A DNA stretch of 64,000 nucleotides from Kosakonia sacchari. GTDB taxonomy: Bacteria > Pseudomonadota > Gammaproteobacteria > Enterobacterales > Enterobacteriaceae. Under the pieces are notes generated by a model. That model did not search any database. It was given only the letters and a program-made list of their open reading frames with translations, and was not told where the DNA came from. The translations under genes were made by a program, and so were the position numbers. The stretch covers positions 62,001 to 126,000 of the forward strand of contig FOAY01000005.1 of NCBI GenBank assembly GCA_900109485.1, read 5' to 3'. Shown here one piece after another: positions 34,287-43,894 of the stretch (position 1 is its first letter; each line of letters opens with the position of its first letter).

Positions 34287-36386
34287 TTACAAATTGATAA
34301 CGCGATCCGCTGTTGCAATAGTTGTTGCACGGTGTGCGATAATAACGCGAGTAATATTCAACTGTTTAATCGCGGTATTTACGCAGGCTTCGCTTTCATG
34401 ATCCAGCGCACTGGTCGCTTCATCCATAAAGAGCAATCCAGGCTTGCGATAAAGCGCGCGCGCAATAAATACGCGCTGCTTCTGGCCGCCGGAGAGCCCC
34501 TCGCCCAGTTCGCCAATTAGCGTTTCATAGCCCATTGGCATAGCGAGGATAACATCGTGGATATGGCTTGCTTTGGCGCACTCCACCATCCACTCCTCAT
34601 CAGCATGCTCAGCGAATCCACAGATATTTTCCCGCAAAGAACCGGCGAACAGCTTGTCATCCTGTAGCACGCAGCCAATCATTTTGTGGTAGTTATTTAT
34701 GCCGAGTTGTTTGATATCCATACCATCAACCAGCACTTTACCCGCATCGGGTTCAAACAGGCCGCAAAGCACTTTCATTAATGTCGTCTTTCCGGCACCG
34801 GAAGCGCCGACCAGTGCGACGCTCTCGCCCGGCTCAATTTGCAGCGCCAGATCATTAAATATCGGCGCCGACTGGCTGTCGTAACGATAACTAAGCCCGG
34901 TGGTTTCAAGGCCAAGAGGACGCATTTCCGCAGCTGCCGGTAAATCCGGTTTTCTCGGCTCACGTTCGTGCAAAGCGATATCGGAAATACGTTCGTTATG
35001 CAAACTCATCATTCGCAGTTGCAGTAAGAAATCAACCAGCGAGCCGACACGATCGGAGAACTGGCTACGGAAGGCGCCAAAGGCGACAAACATACCGATG
35101 GTCATCTGATTGTCGATCACCAGACTGGTGCCGAGCCACAAAATCGCGACCTGATCGCAGGCGGCAATAAACGTATTAAGGCCGTTAAAAAAGAGATCCA
35201 GACGGGTAAGTTTAATCCCGGTGTTGATGGTATCGACCTGCAAATTTAGCCAGTGAGTACCACGACGCTCGCTCATATCCTGCATTTTTACCGTCGCGAT
35301 ACCGTACAGCGTCTCCATAAAATAGGAGCTGGCGCGCGCGCCTCTGACCAGGCGTTCTTCAGAGAGTTGGCGATAGTAGTTATACGTTAACAGGCGGATC
35401 AGCACATAAACCGCGGTAAACCCAAGCACCACCCACGTCAGCCAGCCGCCGTACAACACCAGCATTATCAATACGCCAACCACCATGATGCCGTCCATGA
35501 TGGCGCCGACGACGCTGCTGGTAAAGGTTTCACGCAGTGTATCCAGCGAGCCGAAACGGGATTGAATATCCCCCATTTTGCGCCGTTCAAAATAGCCTAG
35601 CGGTAGTTTAATCAGATGCCGGAATAAGCCCGATTGCCACTGCACATTAATGAGCGTTGACATCACCAGCGATGTCCAGGCGCGCAGCATGCTGACAGAG
35701 GCCCGCAACAGAATAAAGAAAAACAGCCCGATACAGATGAGCGACAGCAAACCGCGATCGCCCGCCGGAATAGCATGGTCCATGACCAGCTGCGTGCCCA
35801 CCGGCAGTACAAGGTTGATCGCTTCAATGACGATAGAAAGACAAAAGATCTTTGCCAGCGTGGCTTTAATCCCGTGAACGCTACCGATCAGCGAGCGTAA
35901 ACGTACGCGATTCTTTACTTTTTCCTGGGTAAATTCACTGCCCGGCATGGCTTCCAGCGCGACGCCGGTAAAGTATTGCGACATCTCTGCCTGGCCGACG
36001 GTTCTGCGTCCGCGCGCCGGATCGTTAATCACATACTTATTGCCTTTGACGGCGACCAGCACCACAAAGTGGTTGAAATCCCAGTGCAGGACGCAAGGGG
36101 TTTTCAGCAACTTCAGCTCATGCATATCCAGCGATAACGCGCGGGTCGCAAGGCCAAGCTGGCCCGCAATTTCATTCAACCCAATCAGCGTGGTTCCCCT
36201 TGCTGAGAGGTTAAACTGCTGACGCAGGCTTATCAGGTCAATATTTTTGCCATAGTGGCCACAGATCATGGCCAGGCTCGCCAGACCACACTCCGAGGAT
36301 TCGGTCTGGTGTACCATCGGAACGCGTCGGAACCAGCTTAAATCCAGCTTGCCGAGCAGCGCGGTAAATAGGCTTTTATTACTCAT
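34287..36386 (-). CDS. Peptidase-containing ABC exporter, CvaB-like
   Basis: 699 residues (CvaB has 698). An N-terminal C39 peptidase domain has catalytic Cys33 in [14 protein letters not shown], His106 in HWDFNHFVV and Asp122 in INDPARG; it should remove the microcin leaders after Gly-Ala or Gly-Ser. A six-helix membrane domain follows (about 160-440), then an ATPase domain with [29 protein letters not shown] and IAHR. The chain ends soon after the H-loop. It works with the HlyD-like protein encoded upstream and, presumably, TolC encoded elsewhere. The genes overlap by 8 nt. Confidence 0.93.
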   Translation of the reverse strand: MSNKSLFTALLGKLDLSWFRRVPMVHQTESSECGLASLAMICGHYGKNIDLISLRQQFNLSARGTTLIGLNEIAGQLGLATRALSLDMHELKLLKTPCVLHWDFNHFVVLVAVKGNKYVINDPARGRRTVGQAEMSQYFTGVALEAMPGSEFTQEKVKNRVRLRSLIGSVHGIKATLAKIFCLSIVIEAINLVLPVGTQLVMDHAIPAGDRGLLSLICIGLFFFILLRASVSMLRAWTSLVMSTLINVQWQSGLFRHLIKLPLGYFERRKMGDIQSRFGSLDTLRETFTSSVVGAIMDGIMVVGVLIMLVLYGGWLTWVVLGFTAVYVLIRLLTYNYYRQLSEERLVRGARASSYFMETLYGIATVKMQDMSERRGTHWLNLQVDTINTGIKLTRLDLFFNGLNTFIAACDQVAILWLGTSLVIDNQMTIGMFVAFGAFRSQFSDRVGSLVDFLLQLRMMSLHNERISDIALHEREPRKPDLPAAAEMRPLGLETTGLSYRYDSQSAPIFNDLALQIEPGESVALVGASGAGKTTLMKVLCGLFEPDAGKVLVDGMDIKQLGINNYHKMIGCVLQDDKLFAGSLRENICGFAEHADEEWMVECAKASHIHDVILAMPMGYETLIGELGEGLSGGQKQRVFIARALYRKPGLLFMDEATSALDHESEACVNTAIKQLNITRVIIAHRATTIATADRVINL

Positions 36387-37653
36387 TTACAGGTCCTGTT
36401 GCGCTGTGCTTCATGTCGTAGAACGGGGAAAGCATCCATTGATAAATTCTTCTTTTTTCGAGAAACAGCGTGCTCTGCGCCTTCATGCCATTTTCCAGAG
36501 AAATACGTTTTCCGTCGTACTCCACCACTTCGCGATCGGGTTTAATAACGACTTTGTAATAAGGGATCGAGGTGCCCTGGAGGTTTTTCGGTGCGCCAGG
36601 ATAAGTCATCATTTCCTGCGTTGAAGCCGGTGTTTTAGATATCTGACTGATGGTTGCCGAGAACTGGCCGAATTTTTCGGCAGGAAACGCTTCATAGCGG
36701 AGATTGACCTTGTCGCCGACGGCGATATACGGCGTCGCATCGTTTGGCACCCAGGCCACCAGTAAATAGTGATCGATAGATTCGGGGATAATCTGCAACA
36801 GGCTGTCGCCGGTATTCACCATTTGCCCGGCGGTGACGCTCAGGGAGTCGATTTTGCCGTCAGACGTTGCGCGTACAATCACATCGCCGCTGATATCGGC
36901 GTTCAGACGCTCTTTCTGCAGGTCGTAACGCTGAAGTTCCATCTGGTAAATACGGTTGTCAAAATCTGCCGCCTGCGTCTGAATTTCACTCTCGAGGCTG
37001 GTCACTTGCAGCGCATTTTGTTCACTCTGGCTGCGCAGACCTAACAGATCATTCTGCTGCTGATAATAAAGCGTCACATGGTTCGTCAGCTGATCCTTGG
37101 TGATAAGACCTCGGGCCTGATAACGACGATAATTTTCCATGTTCTCTTTCATCAATTTAACGCCCTCTTCTGCCCGGCGAATAACGTCGGTCGAAAATTT
37201 AAGCGCTTCGCTATATTGCTGCCTTTGCTTCTCAAGTGTTTTCAGCGTGGCGTTTTTACTCTCCTGCAACCCGGCGATAATATTTTCTACACGGGTGATT
37301 TGTTGCTCGATGTCATTGCGCTGATTGTCACTGACCACGCCGCTATGGGTGCTTCGGCTGACATCAATCAGGTAAACCGGATCGCCTTTTTTTATTTTTT
37401 GCCCTTCGGTAACGTAGGATTTAACAATAAACCCCTGAGCATTTGAATAAATATTGACCGGGCGTGGCCAGGTGGTGATTTCTCCACTGACATTTACCCT
37501 GCGCATATATGTGCCATCAATTACAAAGGTCAGAAAAGCGGCCAAAAAGCAGACGCAGAACATAATAATTAACCAGAGCGGGACGCCCGGCAGTAGAATT
37601 GCGCGTCCGCGCCATCTCATTTTTCGGTTTTCAAGTGCTTCCTTTCTAAACAT
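36379..37653 (-). CDS. HlyD/CvaA-like membrane fusion protein
   Basis: 424 residues with a short basic cytoplasmic N-terminus, one membrane helix (about 22-45), a lipoyl-like segment split by a long coiled coil (about 125-245) and a C-terminal beta-barrel region. This is the periplasmic adaptor of type I secretion, linking the ABC exporter to an outer-membrane TolC channel. It begins the exporter operon; GGAGGGGG precedes the ATG. Confidence 0.92.
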   Translation of the reverse strand: MFRKEALENRKMRWRGRAILLPGVPLWLIIMFCVCFLAAFLTFVIDGTYMRRVNVSGEITTWPRPVNIYSNAQGFIVKSYVTEGQKIKKGDPVYLIDVSRSTHSGVVSDNQRNDIEQQITRVENIIAGLQESKNATLKTLEKQRQQYSEALKFSTDVIRRAEEGVKLMKENMENYRRYQARGLITKDQLTNHVTLYYQQQNDLLGLRSQSEQNALQVTSLESEIQTQAADFDNRIYQMELQRYDLQKERLNADISGDVIVRATSDGKIDSLSVTAGQMVNTGDSLLQIIPESIDHYLLVAWVPNDATPYIAVGDKVNLRYEAFPAEKFGQFSATISQISKTPASTQEMMTYPGAPKNLQGTSIPYYKVVIKPDREVVEYDGKRISLENGMKAQSTLFLEKRRIYQWMLSPFYDMKHSATGPVNE

Positions 37654-38072
37654 TACCCCCCTCCTTAGTGGGATATTTTTATCGGGTCTTATTTAGCGGC
37701 TGTTTATCACTAAATAAAAATACATTCACAAAGAAAATAATTACGTGACATTGTTTTAACAAAAACAATCACATGCAAGATTCGACATTAATAATATTGA
37801 AGGTGGCAAGCACAATTTAAATGATAACAGATATTGATCGAGTTTTATTGGCCGGTAACGTATGTGAACAGCAAATACAAATGCTCAATATATGTTTTGC
37901 GCCATAGTCATTATAAAAGTTAATCAACCTGGCATAGATTCAGGGGGACTTTATATTTTTGATGGAAAACTTGCAAATATGAAAGTTCCTAAATTACTGA
38001 AAGGCGTAATAAAATAAAGGCGAGACGTATAATGAAAATGGGTATTAATAAAAAACGTGAATACATATAAAT
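37654..38072. other. AT-rich region upstream of the exporter operon
   Basis: About 420 bases that must contain the exporter promoter on the minus strand. One plus-strand frame of 41 codons (37892-38017, starting MFCAIVIIKVNQPG and ending in a basic LLKGVIK) is open but lacks a ribosome site; I do not call it a gene. No regulator is seen. Confidence 0.4.
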
Positions 38073-38094
38073 AATGCGCCAGCACGGGCGCATT
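38073..38094. terminator. Hairpin downstream of the dmlA relic
   Basis: AATGCGCC, loop AGCACG, GGCGCATT followed by TTTC on the plus strand; an 8-bp perfect stem just after the minus-strand relic ends. Confidence 0.6.
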
Positions 38095-38112
38095 TTCATC
38101 AGGAATAATTAA

Positions 38113-39054
38113 TTAACCTCGGGCGATGGCGTGAATAACCGCCTCGGTAACCTCGTGGGTGGTCGCCTTGCCTCCAACATCCGGAGTGAATATGCCCGCC
38201 GCGCTCACTTGCTCCACGGCGGCCATCAGACGCTCAGCAGCGCTTTGCTCACCAAGATATTCGAGCATTTGCGCTGCCGTCCAGAAGCTGGCGATCGGAT
38301 TCGCAATACCTTTACCGGTGATATCAAAGGCAGAACCGTGAATGGGTTCAAACATCGACGGGAAGCGACGCTCGGGATCGATATTCGCGGTCGGCGCGAC
38401 GCCAAGGCTGCCCGCCAGCGCGCCGGCCAAATCGGAAAGGATATCCGCGTGCAGATTGGTGGCAACAATGGTGTCGAGCGTTTGCGGATGCAGCGTCATC
38501 CGCACGGTCATGGCATCAACCAGCATTTTGTCCCAGCGGACGTCCGGGAACTCCTGAGCCACTTCCTGCGCAATCTCATCCCACATCACCATGCCGTGAC
38601 GCTGAGCATTGGATTTGGTGACCACCGTTAACAGCTTGCGCGGGCGCGACTGTGCCAGTTTGAAAGCGTAACGCATAATGCGCGTGACGCCGGTACGGGT
38701 GAAAATGGCGACTTCTGTTCCCACTTCTTCAGGCAATCCTTTGTGGGCGCGGCCGCCGTGGCCGGAGTATTCCCCTTCTGAGTTTTCGCGTACGATCACC
38801 CAATCCAGCGTCCCCGGCTGCGCGTGGCGCAAAGGTGACTGAATGCCCGGCAGAATTTTGGTCGGACGCACGTTGGCATACTGGTCGAATCCCTGGCAAA
38901 TCGGCAACCGCAATCCCCACAGCGTAATATGGTCCGGGACATCCGGCGCGCCCACCGCGCCAAAGTAGATGGCATCGAAATTCTTCAGCTGCGCCAGTCC
39001 ATCTGCCGGCATCATTACGCCGTGGGCTTTGTAATAATCCGAGCCCCATGTGTA
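38113..39054 (-). pseudogene. 5'-truncated tartrate/D-malate dehydrogenase (DmlA-like)
   Basis: The frame encodes about 300 residues homologous to E. coli DmlA from about residue 50 on (FDAIYFGAVGAPDVPDHITLWGL, VVRENSEGEYSGHGG, AQSRPRKLLTVVTKSN, FEPIHGSAFDITGKG). Homology continues 5' of the first ATG (39015) through YTWGSDYYKAHGV to about 39054, then meets a TGA at 39073-39075. The first 50 or so residues of this family, including the IPGDGIGxEV nucleotide-binding start, are missing and not found upstream. It is most likely a decayed gene cut at its 5' end. Confidence 0.75.
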
Positions 39055-39159
39055 CTGAGGAGTATGCAGATATCACGTGGGTAATCATCGGCGGGGAATT
39101 ATACAAAAAAATGCAATAATAGAAATGGAGATAACTCACTGAGGGCTATGAAGAAAAAA

Positions 39160-39180
39160 GCCCACACAGGCGATGTGGGC
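39160..39180 (-). terminator. Terminator of pptA
   Basis: GCCCACA, loop, TGTGGGC with TTTTTTC following on the minus strand. Confidence 0.9.
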
Positions 39181-39190
39181 AGCCGGGAAT

Positions 39191-39421
39191 TTACATACTG
39201 TAGCCCGGTTTTTTGATCAGTTGCTCCATTTGCGGCGCAATTTCCGTATCCCAGACCTGCGCTTTCCACTCTTCCGGTGCGAACTCATTCAGCGCAACGC
39301 TGATGGAACTCTCTTTGCTGTTCAGATGACGAATAATCACTCCGGCGATATCCTCCGCCAGCGCAGTTTTCTGCTCATCGCTCAGATCGCGGGGAAAACA
39401 TTTGATATCAACGTGCGGCAT
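39191..39421 (-). CDS. pptA: Tautomerase PptA
   Basis: 76 residues against 77 in E. coli PptA (YdcE). [25 protein letters not shown]: Pro2, the catalytic base of 4-oxalocrotonate tautomerases, is present, and the C-terminus [14 protein letters not shown] matches. A small cytosolic enzyme that tautomerises phenylpyruvate-like enols in vitro; physiological substrate unknown. Single gene with its own terminator. Confidence 0.94.
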   Translation of the reverse strand: MPHVDIKCFPRDLSDEQKTALAEDIAGVIIRHLNSKESSISVALNEFAPEEWKAQVWDTEIAPQMEQLIKKPGYSM

Positions 39422-39480
39422 AGCAAACTCCTTGTTTTCAAGAGAGTGTCACAGTAGCACAACGCGTTCGCACTGACTTA

Positions 39481-40524
39481 TCAAAGTGTGACCAGTCTGG
39501 CGGTCACCCGGGTGCGCCTGAGCAGCGTACAGAGGCCGTAGGAAAGAAGAAAAGCCAGTAACGAATAGAGCAAAATATAGAGATATGTGTCCGTTATCCC
39601 TGTCATGCGCAACAGCTTTTCATGAATAAAGGCATTATGTATCTCGATAACAAAAATATTATGCACGAGGTAAATTCCCAGCACGTTTTCACTGAGGCGA
39701 TTCACCCAGGCTGGCGCGGTGTTGATGTTTAAATTGGTCATAAAAACAAACAGACCTACAGCCGCCGTGAGTAACAACAGGTTGTAAAACTTCCCGTAGA
39801 AAATAGCGATCCCGGCGTGGGATGAAATAAGTGAGAGAGCAATTAAAGCAGCGATAGCCGCGAACAATGCCGCTAAATGTGCGATGCCGAATGGTCTGAG
39901 GCTGGGTTTTACCAATCCGAGATAACCGCCAATCAAAAAACAGATTAACCCTTCAGGTTGAAACGGTATCAGCAAATTGAACGGAAAAATGGCAAAGGAA
40001 AAGTAAGCCCCGGTCAATGCGTTCACTAACGTCAGGTTAGAAATCACCACCATCAAAATGAGGATTTTCAGGATCTCTGCGGCGTGTTCCTTCTTAAACG
40101 AATATCGAAATAGCGGCGTAAACACGTAGAGCGGAATGACGGCAAAGATAAACCACAGCGGTGTGGCTTCTGTGTTTGCATTACTGACATTGAGATAGTT
40201 GAGGAAACCAATGTCCGGAATATTGGTAAATCGACTGATAAACTCATTGTCATAAACGTAATAAAAAACCAGCCAAAAAACCAGAACCCCAACAATGCCT
40301 TTGATTTTGCCAATGACATAATTTGCCTGGTTTTCATGTTTGTTATTTAATAAGAAGTAACCACTGCACACGAAAAATAGCGATACGCCAAGTAATCCTG
40401 CCTGCCTTAGAAAACATAATATGACATCGTTACCACTGCGATTGAGAAAATACAGGGTGGTGTGTGCCATAACCACGAAGAAAATCGACAATATCTTCAG
40501 AATATCAATGGTTGCAATCCGCAT
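39481..40524 (-). CDS. Acyltransferase-3 family membrane protein
   Basis: 347 residues with about ten membrane helices. It opens with the acyltransferase-3 pattern (ATIDILKILSIFFVVMAHTT, with His about 20) and has the LGVSLFFVCSGYFL segment (about 48-61) and a LGIYLVHNIFVIEIHN near the end. Members such as WecH and OafA O-acetylate surface glycans. It lies 11 nt after an SGNH hydrolase gene on the same strand, so the two probably work together on one glycan. Confidence 0.8.
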   Translation of the reverse strand: MRIATIDILKILSIFFVVMAHTTLYFLNRSGNDVILCFLRQAGLLGVSLFFVCSGYFLLNNKHENQANYVIGKIKGIVGVLVFWLVFYYVYDNEFISRFTNIPDIGFLNYLNVSNANTEATPLWFIFAVIPLYVFTPLFRYSFKKEHAAEILKILILMVVISNLTLVNALTGAYFSFAIFPFNLLIPFQPEGLICFLIGGYLGLVKPSLRPFGIAHLAALFAAIAALIALSLISSHAGIAIFYGKFYNLLLLTAAVGLFVFMTNLNINTAPAWVNRLSENVLGIYLVHNIFVIEIHNAFIHEKLLRMTGITDTYLYILLYSLLAFLLSYGLCTLLRRTRVTARLVTL

Positions 40525-40535
40525 TGCTGGCTCTC

Positions 40536-41201
40536 CTAAAGCGATAAGATAAAATGCGTGATTTTACTCGCTAACCTTTCCATGCCTAATTTTGAGGGGT
40601 GCAACCCGTCGGAAACCGTTCCAGCGGTGTTGCTGGTCATAATATTCATGTTGAGTTCGTTAAAGCCGGAATTCTTTTGTAAATCCAGATAAGGGATGGA
40701 GTATTGCTCGCACATCTCACGGCAAACCTGGCAGTAATCGGTAAGATAATATCCTCGGGCATTTTTTTGATCTCTGCCTCGTGCAAAGGAAACCGGCGTG
40801 GTAACGACGAATCCGACGCGTGCCAACGGATATTTCTTGATAACGCCAGCGAGTAATAAATTCATCGCGCCATAAAATGTCAATGGCGTATTATCTTTGA
40901 TTTTTCCTATTTCTGTGCCGCCCTCAGAACCGAAGTTAAAACCAAAGTCATTTCCTCCGCCCCAGATGGTAATCAGATCGGGGTTCTCCCCCATATTGCT
41001 ATAGCGTAAACACATCGCGGTATTATCATGCTCGTTTTTCTGTGCAATACAGGTTCCGCCAATACCATAGTTTGTCCACTCAGCAAGCCCCAGATTTTTG
41101 GCGACAATAGGTTGATACCATCCGCGCTCTGTTATGCTATCACCCAGCGTAAACCAGGAACCACCGATTAAATACGAATGAATATATTCCATTATCATCA
41201 T
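40536..41201 (-). CDS. SGNH/GDSL hydrolase
   Basis: 221 residues (alternative starts at the third or fourth residue). The four SGNH blocks are readable: GDSIT (about 20-24, nucleophile Ser), G in NYGIGG, GGGNDF (about 80-85) and DGLHPS (about 198-203). There is no signal peptide, so it should be cytosolic. It precedes the acyltransferase-3 gene in a two-gene AT-rich unit. The family includes esterases and acyltransferases acting on glycans and lipids; substrate unknown. Confidence 0.8.
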   Translation of the reverse strand: MMIMEYIHSYLIGGSWFTLGDSITERGWYQPIVAKNLGLAEWTNYGIGGTCIAQKNEHDNTAMCLRYSNMGENPDLITIWGGGNDFGFNFGSEGGTEIGKIKDNTPLTFYGAMNLLLAGVIKKYPLARVGFVVTTPVSFARGRDQKNARGYYLTDYCQVCREMCEQYSIPYLDLQKNSGFNELNMNIMTSNTAGTVSDGLHPSKLGMERLASKITHFILSL

Positions 41202-41387
41202 CTCGTTAACGTTAATATGATATTTTCATCTTTTATTGTCACTCGACAATATTACCTGCGGACGTCATCCAGGTAAGAGTTGTCTCATAGAAAAGAGGCG
41301 ATATCAAATTATTTCTCGCCCCTTATTTTATATACCTTTTCAATTTATATGATGCTCTAAGAATATTTAAATACCCGGCAATAACCG

Positions 41388-42008
41388 TTACGTCAGGACG
41401 TTATTATTTCGCAATACCTTCTGAAGGGCTGGCACACGACAAACCGCATCGGCAATGGCGCTGAATTTCGGCGTATGTTCCTTAAACCACGCAGGGCGCG
41501 GTCCCCAGGTCCGCATCACGCAGATATAAATATCGAGCAGCGTTAATGCTTCGCCAAACGCGTACGGCGCGGCTTTTAGCTGACTCTCCAGCCACAAATA
41601 GAGCGAATTACGGTATGCCTTGCAGTTTTCCTGTAGTTGTTCCGGCGCGGCGCTGGCCCAGCGTTCAGGGTAATCAGCATAGGTAAATGTGGGATAAACA
41701 TTGGCGACCAGCCATACCAGTAATCGCCAGAACTGTTGCCTTTCCGGCGTGCCGACGGGCGGCGCTAAATCCGGGCGCTGGTCGAGGATCATCAACGCCA
41801 CAGCGGCCGATTCGGTCATAATGCTGCCGTCGTCAAGCTGCAGCGTCGGCACCTGGCCCAGCGGGTTAAGTTTTTTCAACATCTCCTGCTGTGCGCCAGG
41901 CTGGTCAAAGCCGTCGACGTTGACAAAGCGATAAGGGATTTCCGCCAGCGTCAACATCACTTCACTGAGCGCCGATCCCCAGCCGGGGACACCATAAACA
42001 GTGATCAT
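41388..42008 (-). CDS. Glutathione S-transferase family protein
   Basis: 206 residues. N-terminal thioredoxin-like domain (MITVYGVPGWGSALSEVMLTLAEIPYRFVNVDGF), the LNPLGQVPTLQLDDGSIMTESAAV segment with the cis-proline and TES glutathione-binding turn (about 47-70), then an all-helical C-terminal domain. The active-site residue (Ser in PGWGS) suggests a serine-type bacterial GST. It has its own ribosome site and no operon partner is evident. Confidence 0.85.
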   Translation of the reverse strand: MITVYGVPGWGSALSEVMLTLAEIPYRFVNVDGFDQPGAQQEMLKKLNPLGQVPTLQLDDGSIMTESAAVALMILDQRPDLAPPVGTPERQQFWRLLVWLVANVYPTFTYADYPERWASAAPEQLQENCKAYRNSLYLWLESQLKAAPYAFGEALTLLDIYICVMRTWGPRPAWFKEHTPKFSAIADAVCRVPALQKVLRNNNVLT

Positions 42009-42039
42009 AAGGGCTCCTTACAGAGGATAAGCCCTAATT

Positions 42040-42567
42040 TTAGGTCAGAGTGGCGAGAAATTCGTCAGCCTGCTGCGGGCTGGTAAGACGCACAAAACGC
42101 AGATGCTGGTAGCGCGGGTCAGCCATATCCTGCGCGTAACGCAGGCGATTTGCGCGCCAGGTTTTTATCGTCCAGATAATAATCGACTCGCGGCTGAAGA
42201 ATGAACGGCGGAAACTTTCACAGTTTCCGGTGCCTGGCCATAGCTCCTGTTTGTGCCAGGCCCGGCGTGCGGCGCGCAGCACGGCCTGACGCAACGTGCG
42301 CCAGAAACCGTAATCAACCCAGACAACAAGATCGACATGCCGCCATTTTATATCCCGGCTGCGATTGTAGTTGCCATCGAGTACCCAGCCCGGCTGCGCC
42401 AGTAACTGTTCAAGGCGGGAATACAGCTCCTCATCCGGCGTTCCCTGCCAGTTGGCCCGCCAGTAAAGTCTGTCCATTTCGATATAGGGCAAATTAAGCT
42501 TTGCGGCAAGACGTTTCGCCAGCGTTGATTTTCCGCTGCCGCTGGTACCAATGACATTAATTTTCAT
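42040..42567 (-). CDS. P-loop kinase-like protein (adenylate kinase-related)
   Basis: 175 residues from the ATG at 42567 (MKINVIGTSGSGKSTLAKRLA), Walker A at 7-14. The rest (LPYIEMDRLYWRANWQGTPDEELYSRLEQLL, LDGNYNRSRDIKWRHVDLVVWVD) is that of the topology-modulation/FlaR-like small ATPases. Substrate unknown. It starts 4 nt after the LacI-type gene on the same strand, so the two may form an operon. Confidence 0.8.
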   Translation of the reverse strand: MKINVIGTSGSGKSTLAKRLAAKLNLPYIEMDRLYWRANWQGTPDEELYSRLEQLLAQPGWVLDGNYNRSRDIKWRHVDLVVWVDYGFWRTLRQAVLRAARRAWHKQELWPGTGNCESFRRSFFSRESIIIWTIKTWRANRLRYAQDMADPRYQHLRFVRLTSPQQADEFLATLT

Positions 42568-42571
42568 TGTG

Positions 42572-43585
42572 TTATGCGGATTCCCGTTCCACAAAATGGA
42601 AGCCAATATCAACAATCGTATCGTCAACCTCGCTGCCTTCAATACGATCGGCCAGCATCGTTGCCGCCCGCTGACCAATAATTTGCCGATCGACGCTGAC
42701 CGTGGTAATGGCAGGCTGATTTCCGGCGGCAAAATCGAGATCGCCAAAGCCAATTACCGCCAGATCGCGCGGTACCTGTAAACCGCGCGACTGCGCTTCA
42801 ATGATTGCGCCCTGCGCCAGCGTGTCGGAGCTGCAAACAATCACATCAAAATCGCCCTGCTCCAGTAGCTGCGCCAGCCCCTGGCGACCCGAGGTGAATC
42901 GCGCCGGTAAAGCCACATCGACGCTGCCCGGTTCGCTGATGCCGTTACGTTCCAGCACTTCGCGCAGCCCGGCTTTACGCTGCGCGGCGCGTTTGTCCAC
43001 CGTCCACAGCAAACCCGGACGACGATAGCCTTTACGCAGCAGATACTCGGCCGTCGCCTGGCCGACTTTCTCGTGGGAGAAGCCCACCAGCATATCCAGC
43101 GGCGTCGGGGTTAAATCCCAGATTTCCACTACCGGTACGTTGGCATTGAGGATCACTTTTTTCAGATCTGTCGAGTGATGGATCCCGGTCAGAACGATAC
43201 CGTCCGGACGGCGCGAAAGCAGCGCGGCAACCAGATCGGCTTCGGTTTGTTGCGTGTATCCGGCAACGCAGAGCAACATATGGTAACCGCGCACCGCCAG
43301 CTCATCGCTGATGGCCTGAATCGTGTCGACAAACATATTGTTGTTAATTTGCGGCACCACCACGGCAATCAATTTACTGCGGCGCGAGGCCAGCCCACCG
43401 GCTAACGCATTGGGGATATACCCCGTTGCTTTGACCGCCGCGATGACTTTTTCTACCGTTTTTGGCCGTACCAGTTGCGGTGTGTTAAGCGCCCGACTTA
43501 CGGTCATGGATGATAAGCCGGCTGTGCGGGCAACATCTTCCAGCGTGGGCGCACGCGGTGGGACAGAACGAGATGTTTTCGACAT
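42572..43585 (-). CDS. LacI-family regulator, GntR-like
   Basis: 337 residues from the ATG at 43585. A LacI helix-turn-helix (TLEDVARTAGLSSMTVSRALNTPQLVRPKTVEKV) and hinge are followed by a sugar-binding domain (LIAVVVPQINNNMFVDTIQAI, DGIVLTG, DVIVCSSDTLAQGAI). It resembles E. coli GntR, whose operators are ATGTTA-N4-TAACAT; two such sites lie in the divergent region toward the talarate dehydratase gene. It probably represses that operon until an aldarate or related inducer binds. Confidence 0.85.
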   Translation of the reverse strand: MSKTSRSVPPRAPTLEDVARTAGLSSMTVSRALNTPQLVRPKTVEKVIAAVKATGYIPNALAGGLASRRSKLIAVVVPQINNNMFVDTIQAISDELAVRGYHMLLCVAGYTQQTEADLVAALLSRRPDGIVLTGIHHSTDLKKVILNANVPVVEIWDLTPTPLDMLVGFSHEKVGQATAEYLLRKGYRRPGLLWTVDKRAAQRKAGLREVLERNGISEPGSVDVALPARFTSGRQGLAQLLEQGDFDVIVCSSDTLAQGAIIEAQSRGLQVPRDLAVIGFGDLDFAAGNQPAITTVSVDRQIIGQRAATMLADRIEGSEVDDTIVDIGFHFVERESA

Positions 43586-43702
43586 GTTCACTCACAGAGC
43601 ATTCAGCGTTTTTATGATTCTCGCGTTGTATTATACGCATTTCTCCCATCATTGCCGCCGCTCCACAGAAATCAGCACGTTAGCAGGCATTTTACACTTT
43701 TT

Positions 43703-43718
43703 ATGTTAACGCTATCAT
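43703..43718. promoter_or_regulatory. GntR-type operator 1
   Basis: ATGTTAACGCTATCAT fits ATGTTA-N4-TAtCAT and lies about 118 bases upstream of the regulator start, probably in its own promoter. Confidence 0.55.
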
Positions 43719-43854
43719 TTATGAGTCTACTACGCTACGCGTGACTATTAAGTGCGATATCATTCACAAAAGTTTGCTCTTTGGCGCCATAATTTGTGAT
43801 CGATTGTACAGAATTACACCCTTTCTCTGGTCATGGATTTATTACGGATCTACA

Positions 43855-43872
43855 AATGTTAGCGCAAACATT
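43855..43872. promoter_or_regulatory. GntR-type operator 2 before talarate dehydratase
   Basis: AATGTTAGCGCAAACATT is an 18-base palindrome with a single symmetric mismatch and GCGC centre, 22 bases before the dehydratase ATG. Binding here would block transcription or early elongation. Confidence 0.7.
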
Positions 43873-43894
43873 ATGTTGTTCACAGGAGCTAATC

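Noticed and set aside
37892-38017. 41-codon plus-strand frame upstream of the exporter operon
   Set aside because: No ribosome site and no recognisable relative; kept only as a note in the intergenic entry.
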